Shown here one piece after another: positions 1-6,617 of a stretch of DNA of 64,000 nucleotides. Numbering within the stretch: position 1 is the stretch's first letter; each line of letters opens with the position of its first letter. The position numbers were made by a program, and so were the translations under genes. Below the pieces are notes generated by a model. It had not been told where the DNA came from. It did no database searches and worked only from the letters and a program-made list of their open reading frames with translations. Location of the stretch: the NCBI GenBank assembly GCA_944320015.1, contig CALUFO010000008.1, forward strand, positions 1 to 64,000. Direction: 5' to 3'. Source of the stretch: an uncultured Barnesiella sp. (lineage in GTDB: Bacteria > Bacteroidota > Bacteroidia > Bacteroidales > Barnesiellaceae).

Positions 1-75
1 CCATTTCGAACAGAGAAGTTAAGCCCCGTCACGCCGATGGTACTGCGCAAGTGGGAGAGTAGGTAGCCGCCAACT
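1..75 (+). rRNA. rrf: 5S ribosomal RNA, 3' part
   Basis: The window opens inside a 5S rRNA. The stretch beginning CCATTTCGAACAGAGAAG and ending GAGTAGGTAGCCGCCAAC is the conserved 5S core and 3' arm. The 5' part lies outside the window, so a 16S-23S-5S operon probably ends here. The exact 3' end is uncertain by a few bases. A strong terminator follows directly. Confidence 0.95.
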
Positions 76-81
76 TATAGG

Positions 82-130
82 AGAGAGCCGGGAAAGATTC
101 CGCAAGGAATCCTTCCCGCTCTCTTTTTTT
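82..130 (+). terminator. Rho-independent terminator of the rRNA operon
   Basis: A long GC-rich hairpin lies just after the 5S gene. The arms are roughly AGAGAGCCGGGAAAGATTCC and GGAATCCTTCCCGCTCTCT around a GCAA tetraloop. A run of T follows at 124-130. Confidence 0.92.
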
Positions 131-200
131 ATGACCATACCCCACACCTCTATACCCATGCCCCTTTTTAGAAACCTTTTCGGCATGAGACAGAGGTTAC

Positions 201-272
201 ATTTAAACTCCTCCTCTGTGTTTTGCGGAGCAAAATATAGGGGAGGTGCCCGTAGGGCGGAGGGGTTTAAAT
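201..272. repeat. Palindromic intergenic repeat, type A, copy 1
   Basis: A 72-bp element bounded by inverted ends (ATTTAAACTCCTCC and GGAGGGGTTTAAAT, one mismatch). It contains an inner hairpin whose tip is TTTTGC-GGA-GCAAAA. A reverse-complement copy lies at 52117-52190. The layout recalls REP/REPIN-type dispersed palindromes. Short open frames across it look spurious. Confidence 0.8.
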
Positions 273-307
273 CATCTCATATACAAGTTTTTAATTTGTT
301 TTTCTTC

Positions 308-378
308 AACCCCTCTCCTCGGGACTGCCGTCTCTCGGTCTCTCCCCTATATCGGTACCCGACACAGGGGAGAAGTGT
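308..378. repeat. Palindromic intergenic repeat, type B, copy 1
   Basis: A hairpin with arms TCTCCCCT and AGGGGAGA around a CGG-GTA-CCG core, followed by a conserved tail. A reverse-complement copy with high identity lies at 52443-52513. Types A and B therefore occur together in both intergenic regions, in opposite orientation. Confidence 0.75.
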
Positions 379-384
379 GAATAG

Positions 385-453
385 TTTAAACTCCTCCTCT
401 GCTCGGCGATAGCCGAGATAGGGAGTGCCGCAGGCAAGGGGGGTGGAGTTTAA
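385..453. repeat. Palindromic intergenic repeat, type A variant
   Basis: The same architecture as the element at 201-272: a TTTAAACTCCTCC end, a central hairpin (CTCGGC-GATA-GCCGAG), and a GTGGAGTTTAA end. The inner sequence has diverged. It adjoins the 3' end of the glutaredoxin-like gene. Confidence 0.6.
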
Positions 454-513
454 TGCTACTCTCCTTAGATTTGACAAGTGACAACTTTTTATGTAGCGGT
501 ATTTAAGTAGCCG

Positions 514-774
514 CTATTGTTCCAACGCTTTTTGGAAGATAGCTTCTACTTCGTTGGGATATATGCCGCCTTCATGCACTTTTTCATCACCGATATAAAA
601 TGTGGGTACATAGTAATAGTCGTATTGGTCGGCTATTTCGGGGTGCTCGGTCTCTTCGATGGTTTCGATGACAAGATCTTTGTATTCGGGGCGTTTTTTT
701 AGGTCGTCGATGTAGCTGAAAGCCCTTTTGCAAAAGGGGCAACGGGTTTGGTAGAATAGTTTTATCGGTTTCAT
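514..774 (-). CDS. Glutaredoxin-like small thiol oxidoreductase
   Basis: An 86-residue thioredoxin-fold protein, probably a cytoplasmic thiol-disulfide oxidoreductase of the glutaredoxin/NrdH type. The redox motif C12-P-F-C15 follows a first beta strand, and a YVPTFYIG segment supplies the cis-proline loop. Its length fits a minimal glutaredoxin. The frame stays open upstream to a TTG at 807, but that TTG is the last three bases of a promoter -7 box (805-812). The ATG at 774 is therefore the better start. It stands alone beside the repeat cluster. The exact substrate cannot be told from sequence. Confidence 0.85.
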   Translation of the reverse strand: MKPIKLFYQTRCPFCKRAFSYIDDLKKRPEYKDLVIETIEETEHPEIADQYDYYYVPTFYIGDEKVHEGGIYPNEVEAIFQKALEQ

Positions 775-804
775 ATCGGGTGATAGATTGGGGTTATCGG
801 TGGA

Positions 805-812
805 CAAATATA
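805..812 (-). promoter_or_regulatory. -7 promoter element for the glutaredoxin-like gene
   Basis: On the minus strand the sequence is TATATTTG, matching the Bacteroidota -7 consensus TAnnTTTG. Its position puts the transcription start about 25 nt upstream of the ATG at 774. No clear TTTG -33 element is visible. Confidence 0.55.
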
Positions 813-912
813 GTTTATTTTGGTCGATGTCGTACGGCTTTCGTATATAATTACACGCAGGAGGCTCTTTTTGTTCGGGCGAAGAGGATTGAGTGTGAAA
901 ACTGTGTTTTCA

Positions 913-944
913 TTTGTCTCTACGCTCTCCTTTCACTATTTTTG
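913..944 (+). promoter_or_regulatory. Consensus Bacteroidota promoter
   Basis: TTTG at 913-916, a 20-nt spacer, and TATTTTTG at 937-944 match the TTTG/TAnnTTTG consensus at the canonical spacing. The expected transcription start is about 951, the first base of a 7-bp hairpin (GATTGAG-TATG-CTCAATC, 951-968). Confidence 0.8.
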
Positions 945-950
945 CAAGCA

Positions 951-1156
951 GATTGAGTATGCTCAATCGGTGACATATTAAAAAGAAGCGTTATGCTTGT
1001 CTTGTAGTTTGAAAACGTAGGAAATTTTCGAAACGAGATACAAGGTTAGGCATGGTGGTTCTCACGCATCACGGGCGTGGGCTGTTATCTCATATCTGTA
1101 TCTCGGGTTTCCTACGGCCTTCAAACTGCGGTATGAGTGTTCAGTTCCACGCTTCG
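951..1156 (+). ncRNA. Putative structured RNA or structured 5' leader
   Basis: About 200 nt without a convincing gene that folds into a long interrupted hairpin. Paired blocks are AGTTTGAA/TTCAAACT, CGTAGGAAA/TTTCCTACG and CGAGATAC/GTATCTCG. They share one axis and are separated by internal loops. An outer GAAGCG/CGCTTC pair (about 984 and 1150) and an apical CACGC/GCGTG hairpin complete it. A consensus promoter starts exactly upstream. I recall similar sequence recurring next to small HTH genes in Bacteroides, but this is from memory. The overall shape, a long hairpin with a central bubble, is 6S-like. It could equally be the leader of the downstream HTH gene. Confidence 0.55.
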
Positions 1157-1206
1157 TTGTTATATTAAACCTTCTTATGGGGACGATAAGAAGAATCTTG
1201 AAGGCC

Positions 1207-1404
1207 ATGAAACCGATAGGGGAACTTATTAGAGAGCGATTGAAGGACGAGGAGCGAAGTGTCGCTTGGTTTGCTCGCAAACTATCTTGCAGCCGGGCTA
1301 ATGTGTACAAGATATTCCGCAAAGAGTATATCGATACCGAGCTACTCACCCGCATCTCTCGGATCTTGAACTACGATTTTTTCAATATTTTTCGGATCAC
1401 TTGA
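1207..1404 (+). CDS. Small helix-turn-helix DNA-binding protein
   Basis: A basic protein of 65 residues. The central segment SVAWFARKLSCSRANVYKIF reads as a helix-turn-helix, with AWFARKL as the first helix and SRANVYKIF as the recognition helix. A further helix (DTELLTRISRILNYDFF) follows, as in XRE/Cro-type repressors. No other domain is present, so it probably acts as a small regulator or nucleoid-type protein. An in-frame ATG at 1177 would add ten residues. I prefer 1207 because GAAGG lies a few bases upstream of it. It sits directly downstream of the structured element at 951-1156 and may share its promoter. Its target is unknown. Confidence 0.7.
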   Translation: MKPIGELIRERLKDEERSVAWFARKLSCSRANVYKIFRKEYIDTELLTRISRILNYDFFNIFRIT

Positions 1405-1544
1405 AAGAGGAGTGACAGGGATATTGATAACACTATTGACAACAAAAAGGATACAGGTGTCGATAAATAGGAACTAGCATTTCATAGGAATAGTAGCTGT
1501 TTTTAGATTCCTTTGTATAATAAATTTTTAAAGTAAATTGAATT

Positions 1545-2087
1545 ATGAAAAAGTTATTGTTAGTTATTTCTGTCTTTTTGTTATTAATAGGAAATGTAGC
1601 AAATGCTCAAACGAAAGAAGAGATGGAGGCATCACAAGCTCGTTGTGAAAAGTTGGCTAAATTGTGTAAGAAAGAGCCTAAAAAGACCAATATCCCAGAA
1701 GTAGATTCTTATGTAATGAGCGTATATGCATCTGCTGTTGCAGCTGTTGCCACGACAGAGCAATTGCAAGATTTGTATTATAGACAGATAGGAGAGTCGA
1801 AAGATGGCGTCACAGATGTGACTGTAAAGAAACCATCTCTCGAAGAATTGACGAATTTAAGTATGACAATCGCTAAACAAGCTGATGCGATTTCGAAGGC
1901 CGCCAAGTCGGCCGAAGCTATGGTACAAGCATCTAAGGGAGAGAAGAATCCGATGAAAGCTGCAAAAATAGCCACTGCTTTGGCCTTTACAAAAGATGCT
2001 TATCCGATTCTTGTGGAAGAGTCGGCGTTGCAGATAAAAGCTATTGCTGAGATGATTGAAACGGCAAAAACATCGGATAGCTTATAA
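1545..2087 (+). CDS. Exported alpha-helical protein, first gene of the CsgG-like operon
   Basis: 180 residues with a clear signal peptide ending NVANAQ; cleavage just before Gln follows the Bacteroidota pattern for signal peptidase I substrates. The mature part is rich in Ala, Lys and Glu and appears almost wholly helical. It has a Cys-containing N-terminal segment (ARCEKLAKLCKKEP) and long amphipathic stretches after residue 100. I do not recognise the family. It is followed after 9 nt by the CsgG-like gene, so it is probably a periplasmic or outer-membrane-associated partner of that system. No enzymatic motif is visible. Confidence 0.8.
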   Translation: MKKLLLVISVFLLLIGNVANAQTKEEMEASQARCEKLAKLCKKEPKKTNIPEVDSYVMSVYASAVAAVATTEQLQDLYYRQIGESKDGVTDVTVKKPSLEELTNLSMTIAKQADAISKAAKSAEAMVQASKGEKNPMKAAKIATALAFTKDAYPILVEESALQIKAIAEMIETAKTSDSL

Positions 2088-2096
2088 AATGGGGAT

Positions 2097-2933
2097 ATGA
2101 AAAGATTTTTGGGGGCCTTGGTGGCGTTTGTGTGTGTGGCTTGTACTCACGCACAAACGTCATCGGATATTAGGCCGATTGTTGGTGTTACCCAGTTTAC
2201 CTGTGAAACCGATAGTAAATATGCTGGATTGGTGACGGAGAAGGTGGTCGAGATGCTTACGAATACAAAACGTTTTCGAGTTGTGGATCGAACCAGTCAC
2301 GACAAAATCAAAGAAGAACTGGAACTTCAAAAAAGCGAGGCTTTCATGGATAGCAAGAATCTTGTGGAGCAGGATATTGCTGTCGCTGCCGAAAAGTTGA
2401 TAACGGGGCATATTAACAAAATTCCTATTTATGCTATGAAAAATGCGAACGGCAGCATTAAAGGGTATAAGGGGAGTGTTTCTTTTCAGATGAAGGTGGT
2501 CGATGTCGCGACAGGATTGAGCACCGAGGCCGTGGGCTTTGAGGGAAAAGCCAGCGATCTGATGCTTTCACCCGAGAGTGCCGTGAATCAGGCGATGCAG
2601 TCTCTTCAAGATGAGATTTACGAGTATTTCAAGAAAAATTTCCCTGTTTCGGGAAAGATTATCAAGGTATTGAAGGTGAACAAGGATAAAGCTGAGATAG
2701 TCTTGCTTAATGTGGGGAAAAAGCAGGGAGTGAACAAGGGCGACCGATTTGTTGTGCAATATGTGGAGATGCTCGAAGGAGAACCTTATCCTATAGATTT
2801 AGGTGAAATAAAGGTGGTTAAACTGTCGGGCGAGGCTTTTTCGGAATGTAAGGTTCCCTCGAAGATGGGTGAAGAATTGGCAGCCCGATTGGCTTCGGAT
2901 TCTAATATCGTATGTAAAATGGTAATCAAATGA
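2097..2933 (+). CDS. CsgG-family outer-membrane/periplasmic protein
   Basis: 278 residues. The signal region ends VCVACTHAQ; it could be cut before Gln by signal peptidase I or, less typically, be lipidated at Cys16. Residues about 25-175 match the CsgG fold: a beta strand (IVGVTQF), LVTEKVVEMLTNTKRFRVVDR, a long helix, then a DVATGLSTEAVGF strand. CsgG itself forms the curli secretion channel. Residues about 185-275 form a small beta-rich domain (SGKIIKVL, GVNKGDRFVVQYV), like the FlgT-type C-terminal domain. No curli subunit genes are nearby, so a different export or envelope role is likely. Its stop overlaps the next start. Confidence 0.8.
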   Translation: MKRFLGALVAFVCVACTHAQTSSDIRPIVGVTQFTCETDSKYAGLVTEKVVEMLTNTKRFRVVDRTSHDKIKEELELQKSEAFMDSKNLVEQDIAVAAEKLITGHINKIPIYAMKNANGSIKGYKGSVSFQMKVVDVATGLSTEAVGFEGKASDLMLSPESAVNQAMQSLQDEIYEYFKKNFPVSGKIIKVLKVNKDKAEIVLLNVGKKQGVNKGDRFVVQYVEMLEGEPYPIDLGEIKVVKLSGEAFSECKVPSKMGEELAARLASDSNIVCKMVIK

Positions 2934-3385
2934 GATTGATGACACGAAATTTTTTATTGCTGCTTTTGTCGTTTGTCGTTTTTGGCCTTAGAGGACAAGA
3001 CAAAGTTTCCTATGTGTCTGATGGGACGGAAAACATCTCTTTACGAGTGCTTTCATATGGGAAGAAAAGTAAAGAGGCTATGGATAATGCCGAGAAAGTA
3101 GCGATACAAACAATTTTATTTCGAGGAATTCCTGGCTCAAATCAGGTTGAGTATCCTATGATTGGGGTTAATGAAAAGGAAATTCAAGAGCAGCACAGAG
3201 TTTATTTTAAGGAACTCTTTGATAAAGAACGCTATCATAGTTTTATAATATCGAATGTCCCGATTTCTCGATTTGAAAAAGATGCGACTAAGAAGAAACG
3301 GATAATTGTCGATGTGAAGGTGAATATTAGGGCTTTGCGACTTGACTTGGAGCAGAATGGGATTATAAGAAAGTTTGGATTCTAA
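2930..3385 (+). CDS. Exported protein of unknown function in the CsgG-like operon
   Basis: 151 residues with a signal peptide (hydrophobic LLLLLLSFVVFG) ending before Gln (LRGQ). The mature region begins with beta strands, then carries a helix (SKEAMDNAEKVAIQTILF) that resembles the helix of LPP20/FlgO-like small envelope domains. The C-terminal RIIVDVKVNIRALRLDL reads as a strand pair. No family could be assigned with confidence. Its ATG overlaps the CsgG-like stop by 4 nt, which implies translational coupling and a shared function. Two possible Met starts lie four codons apart; the first overlaps in the ATGA manner. Confidence 0.75.
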   Translation: MRLMTRNFLLLLLSFVVFGLRGQDKVSYVSDGTENISLRVLSYGKKSKEAMDNAEKVAIQTILFRGIPGSNQVEYPMIGVNEKEIQEQHRVYFKELFDKERYHSFIISNVPISRFEKDATKKKRIIVDVKVNIRALRLDLEQNGIIRKFGF

Positions 3386-3394
3386 ATACTGATT

Positions 3395-4267
3395 ATGAGA
3401 AAGAGTATATTATCGGTGTTGTTTTGTTGCATGAGTGCCTTTTGCATGTGGGCACAAGATGTAGTCACGGTACAGCCTAAAATAATGGTAATTCCTTATA
3501 CGAAAGAGGGAGAAGATATACGCTCTATCCTTGAGCAAGATGTTAATAAGCGCGTAACATTGGCAAAAATAAAAGAGGCTTTTGACAGTAGAGGTTTTAC
3601 TACGGTCGATTTTACTGCACGATTGAAGGCTGCATCGCAGAGTGCCGTTTTTAAAGAAGAGAATCAGAGCGACTTGAAAGCTCAGTTGATAGAACTGTCG
3701 GGTGCTGATATCTATGTAGAAGCAGAGATGGATATCTTATTGTCCGAAACGGGAAATTCGGTTAAAGTCATAGTCTCGGCGTATGATATTTCGACAGGAG
3801 CATCTCTGGCAAATAAGGTAGGAGAAAGCGGGAAATTCTATACTGAAGATATTGGAAAGTTGGCCAGCAAGGCCATTGAATCGTGTGCCGAAGAGTTTCT
3901 CAACACGATTCAAATGAAGTTCAATGATATTGTAGAAAATGGCCGTTCAGTAATGATTAATTTTGGTTTCGATCAAAATTCAGCTTATTCCATGTCTTCT
4001 GAAGTAGGGAACCAGGGGCTGCAACTATCCGATGAAATCGAGTTGTGGATGGAGGAACATGCCTATAAAAATAATTATCATATACAGGGTACTACCGATA
4101 CACAGATGATATTTGATGAGGTGCGTATCCCTCTTAAAGACCCTAAGAACCAATCGAATTACAATTCTAATAAATTCGGGTTGGCGATATTCAAGTTTAT
4201 GCGTTCGCTGGGGTTGCAGATTCAACGAGATATTAAGGGGACTACGATTTATATAACCATTATGTAA
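3395..4267 (+). CDS. Exported protein, probable DUF6175 family
   Basis: 290 residues; signal peptide ends CMWAQ. The mature N-terminus (QPKIMVIPYTKEGEDIRSIL, then VTLAKIKEAFDSRGFTTVDF) resembles the family I recall as DUF6175, an uncharacterised Bacteroidota family found near CsgG-like genes. It has a two-part layout: residues about 20-175 form an alpha/beta domain similar in logic to CsgG or TolB-N nucleotide-free folds, and residues about 180-290 form a second domain. It lies 9 nt after the previous gene. The family name is from memory and needs a profile search. No catalytic motif is visible. Confidence 0.7.
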   Translation: MRKSILSVLFCCMSAFCMWAQDVVTVQPKIMVIPYTKEGEDIRSILEQDVNKRVTLAKIKEAFDSRGFTTVDFTARLKAASQSAVFKEENQSDLKAQLIELSGADIYVEAEMDILLSETGNSVKVIVSAYDISTGASLANKVGESGKFYTEDIGKLASKAIESCAEEFLNTIQMKFNDIVENGRSVMINFGFDQNSAYSMSSEVGNQGLQLSDEIELWMEEHAYKNNYHIQGTTDTQMIFDEVRIPLKDPKNQSNYNSNKFGLAIFKFMRSLGLQIQRDIKGTTIYITIM

Positions 4268-4275
4268 TTTTTGCA

Positions 4276-5217
4276 ATGAAAGTACGCATCTTGTTTCTTT
4301 TATTTCTTGGATATTGTCTCACGGGCTTTGCCCAGCAATCAGATAATAGCATTGTAATTGGAATTGTCCTTCCTGAGCAACAGGGAGAGATTAATGTCAA
4401 CTCATTCAGACTGTTGGAAACTAAACTGAAATCGGTGACAACTAAGAATGGAATCTTTTCCGATTCGTACGGCTCTTTTGTAATGTACCCCCAAATCAAT
4501 ATTATTGATCATGCTCTTGTCGAAGGAGGATTGAAAAATATAACCGTTGTCGAACTGGAATTGTCTCTTTTTGTAAAACAATTTGACACGAATGTGGAAT
4601 TTGGCACTTGTTCGAAAACTCTGAAAGGAAGTGGAAATACGCTTTCTGATGCAGTGAAAAATGCTTTCTCCAAAATCTCACCCAACGATAATACTTATGC
4701 CTATTTCTTTTCAGAAGTGAAGGATAAAATAAAACAGTATTATCGGGATAACAAAGAGAAGATGATAAAGCGTGCTCGGGCTATGGCGGAACAACAGCAA
4801 TATGAACAGGCTTTTGCTTTGCTTATGACCTATCCGTCGTCGTTGGAGGGAAGCGAAGATGTGCTGAATGTAGCGATTGAAATCTACAAAAAGTATCAAA
4901 ACGCTACTTGCTCAGCTAAAATAGCTCAGGCTCGGACTGCTATCTCCACGCAGAATTATGAGTCGGCGATTGAGGTATTGGCGACAGTCGATAGCGAGTC
5001 GTCTTGTTATGAAGAGTCGTTGGAGTTGATTGAGCAGATTGGAACAGAGATTCGGGACGAGCAGAAACGGGAGCTCGAATTGGAGAATAAACTGATTGAT
5101 AATGCAATGGCTCTCGAAAGCAAGCGTATAGATGCTATTAGAGAGATAGGTGTTGAATATGCTAAAAGCTATTGGCAGAAAAAAATGAGCCAAGTGGGAG
5201 AGAATGGGATAGAATAG
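4276..5217 (+). CDS. Exported protein with TPR-like helical repeats, last gene of the CsgG-like operon
   Basis: 313 residues with a signal peptide cut before Gln (TGFAQ). Residues about 20-150 form a beta-rich domain with a CsgG-like rhythm (IVIGIVLPE, ITVVELELSLFV). Residues about 165-300 are helical repeats (RARAMAEQQQYEQAFALLM, ARTAISTQNYESAIEVLATV) with the spacing of TPR hairpins, ending in a charged helix. It would suit a periplasmic adaptor or scaffold. It lies 8 nt after the DUF6175-like gene and ends the operon; a strong hairpin follows at 5268-5298. Function unknown. Confidence 0.75.
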   Translation: MKVRILFLLFLGYCLTGFAQQSDNSIVIGIVLPEQQGEINVNSFRLLETKLKSVTTKNGIFSDSYGSFVMYPQINIIDHALVEGGLKNITVVELELSLFVKQFDTNVEFGTCSKTLKGSGNTLSDAVKNAFSKISPNDNTYAYFFSEVKDKIKQYYRDNKEKMIKRARAMAEQQQYEQAFALLMTYPSSLEGSEDVLNVAIEIYKKYQNATCSAKIAQARTAISTQNYESAIEVLATVDSESSCYEESLELIEQIGTEIRDEQKRELELENKLIDNAMALESKRIDAIREIGVEYAKSYWQKKMSQVGENGIE

Positions 5218-5267
5218 TTGGGGAAACTTCGATAATGTTAATAGTAAGGAGATAGATTTTCGATTGT

Positions 5268-5298
5268 GCAGCCGGGTAGGGGAGTCCTGCCCGGCTGC
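5268..5298. terminator. Bidirectional hairpin terminator
   Basis: Arms GCAGCCGGGTAGG and CCTGCCCGGCTGC around a GGAGT loop form a 13-bp stem with one wobble pair. It lies between the convergent ends of the CsgG-like operon and the nitroreductase gene. The flanking T/A tracts are modest. Confidence 0.75.
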
Positions 5299-5328
5299 GG
5301 TTGCTTTTGCCTGTATGTGAACGGGGTT

Positions 5329-5871
5329 TTAATACTTATTATACGAAATCACTTCGCTGGCGGGTTTTCGCTTCTTTTCCCGCAGGGGTTGGGTGGAATA
5401 TCCCAGCACGATGTCGAGCAGCACCCGTTTCTTGTCGGGGATATGGAGCAGACGGCGCACGGCTTTCTCGTCGAACCAGCCGAGGATACAACTGCCCAAA
5501 CCTTCGGCGGTGGAGGCGAGGGTGATGTGTGCGGCTGCGATGCCGATGTCGAGCAAAGGGAATTGCTTGTCTTTGATGATACCACCTATGCCCGATGTAA
5601 AGTTGGGTCGCTCCTCGACGACGAGTATATGCACGGGGGCTTGTTTGGTGAAGTGGTTCATGCCCAGCAGACGGCTGGCCACGGCGTCGGCCACTTGGTT
5701 GCGCAATTCGGGTTGGTCGACTACGATGAAGTGCCACGGCTGGGCGTTGCAGGCCGAGGGGGCGAGCCGGGCGGCTTCGAGAATGCGTTGTATTTTCTCG
5801 GGTTCTACCGGTCGGTCGGGGTCGTACTGGCGGTCGCTTTGCCGGTGGGCGATGATTTCGTAAATATCCAT
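5329..5871 (-). CDS. Nitroreductase-family FMN oxidoreductase
   Basis: 180 residues, the length of a short nitroreductase-fold enzyme. Residues 9-17 (HRQSDRQYD) are the N-terminal FMN phosphate-binding motif. LEAARLAPSACNAQPWHFIVV follows at about 31-51, and the second cofactor segment is AEGLGSCILGWF. Family members use NAD(P)H and FMN to reduce nitro compounds, quinones or enones; the physiological substrate is not predictable. It starts 10 nt after the riboflavin synthase stop, so it is probably co-transcribed. This is a sensible pairing, because riboflavin supplies FMN. Confidence 0.9.
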   Translation of the reverse strand: MDIYEIIAHRQSDRQYDPDRPVEPEKIQRILEAARLAPSACNAQPWHFIVVDQPELRNQVADAVASRLLGMNHFTKQAPVHILVVEERPNFTSGIGGIIKDKQFPLLDIGIAAAHITLASTAEGLGSCILGWFDEKAVRRLLHIPDKKRVLLDIVLGYSTQPLREKKRKPASEVISYNKY

Positions 5872-5881
5872 AGACGGTTGA

Positions 5882-6490
5882 TTATTGTTTTTCGAAGTGC
5901 ATGATGCGGCTGATATATTTGCCTATGATGTCGAATTCGAGGTTGACGATGGAGCCTACTTCTATCTGTTGGAAATTGGTGTGTTCGTAGGTATAGGGGA
6001 TAATGGCTACTTGGAAACTGTTGTCCTGCGAGTTGCACACGGTGAGGCTCACGCCGTTGACGGTTACCGATCCTTTCTCGACGGTCATATAGCCTTTGAC
6101 GGCCATTTTGGGGTCGACGTCGTAGGTGAACGTGTAGTACCGGCTGCCGTCGACGAGGTCTATCTGGGTGCAGCGGGCTGTTTGGTCCACATGTCCTTGC
6201 ACGATATGGCCGTCGAGTCGCCCGTTCATGGGCATGCAGCGTTCGAGGTTCACCGTGTCGCCTATTTTCAATAGTCCTAAGTTGGAGCGATCGAGTGTTT
6301 CTTGTATGGCTGTGACCGTGTAGTTGTCGCCGTTTATGTCGACAACCGTGAGGCATACGCCGTTGTGTGCTACGCTTTGGTCTATTCTCAATTCGTGGGT
6401 AAACGAGCTTTTGAGTGAGAGGTGCAGGTTGCCGTTTTCCCGTTTCAAGTCAACGACGGGAGCGGCTTCTTCGACAATTCCTGAAAACAT
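5882..6490 (-). CDS. ribE: Riboflavin synthase, alpha subunit type
   Basis: 202 residues, the usual length. The enzyme dismutates two molecules of 6,7-dimethyl-8-ribityllumazine to riboflavin. The conserved start MFSGIVEE is present. The two homologous lumazine-binding barrels each carry the repeat signature: SVAHNGVCLTV in the first (about 39-49) and GSVTVNGVSLTV in the second (about 135-146). GHIVQGHVDQ marks the start of the second half. A -7 box on the minus strand at 6524-6531 gives it its own promoter, divergent from the ATPase gene. The downstream nitroreductase completes a two-gene unit. Confidence 0.97.
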   Translation of the reverse strand: MFSGIVEEAAPVVDLKRENGNLHLSLKSSFTHELRIDQSVAHNGVCLTVVDINGDNYTVTAIQETLDRSNLGLLKIGDTVNLERCMPMNGRLDGHIVQGHVDQTARCTQIDLVDGSRYYTFTYDVDPKMAVKGYMTVEKGSVTVNGVSLTVCNSQDNSFQVAIIPYTYEHTNFQQIEVGSIVNLEFDIIGKYISRIMHFEKQ

Positions 6491-6523
6491 GGTTCAAATG
6501 TGTTAGAGGTTATAAATAGCATT

Positions 6524-6583
6524 CAAAAATAGAAAAATAGTTTGGGATTTTGGGTCGATTATTCGAGAAAATAGTTATTTTTG
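6524..6583. promoter_or_regulatory. Divergent promoter region between ribE and the ATPase-DUF4435 gene
   Basis: The minus strand carries TATTTTTG (complement at 6524-6531), directed at ribE. The plus strand carries TATTTTTG at 6576-6583, directed at the gene starting at 6618; a TTTG at 6549-6552 sits 23 nt upstream, slightly wide. Both -7 boxes match TAnnTTTG. The -33 elements are weak. Confidence 0.55.
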
Positions 6584-6617
6584 AGAAAGGATTTCTATAA
6601 CGTTAAAAAGTGCTATT

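Noticed and set aside
131-477. Overlapping small open frames on both strands after the 5S terminator
   Set aside because: They lie in palindromic repeats that recur near 52.1-52.5 kb and have no start signal or protein-like composition.
1062-1355. Minus-strand open frame over the structured element and HTH gene
   Set aside because: It derives from the inverted repeat and the complement of the HTH gene. I recall similar spurious frames being annotated over this element in other genomes.
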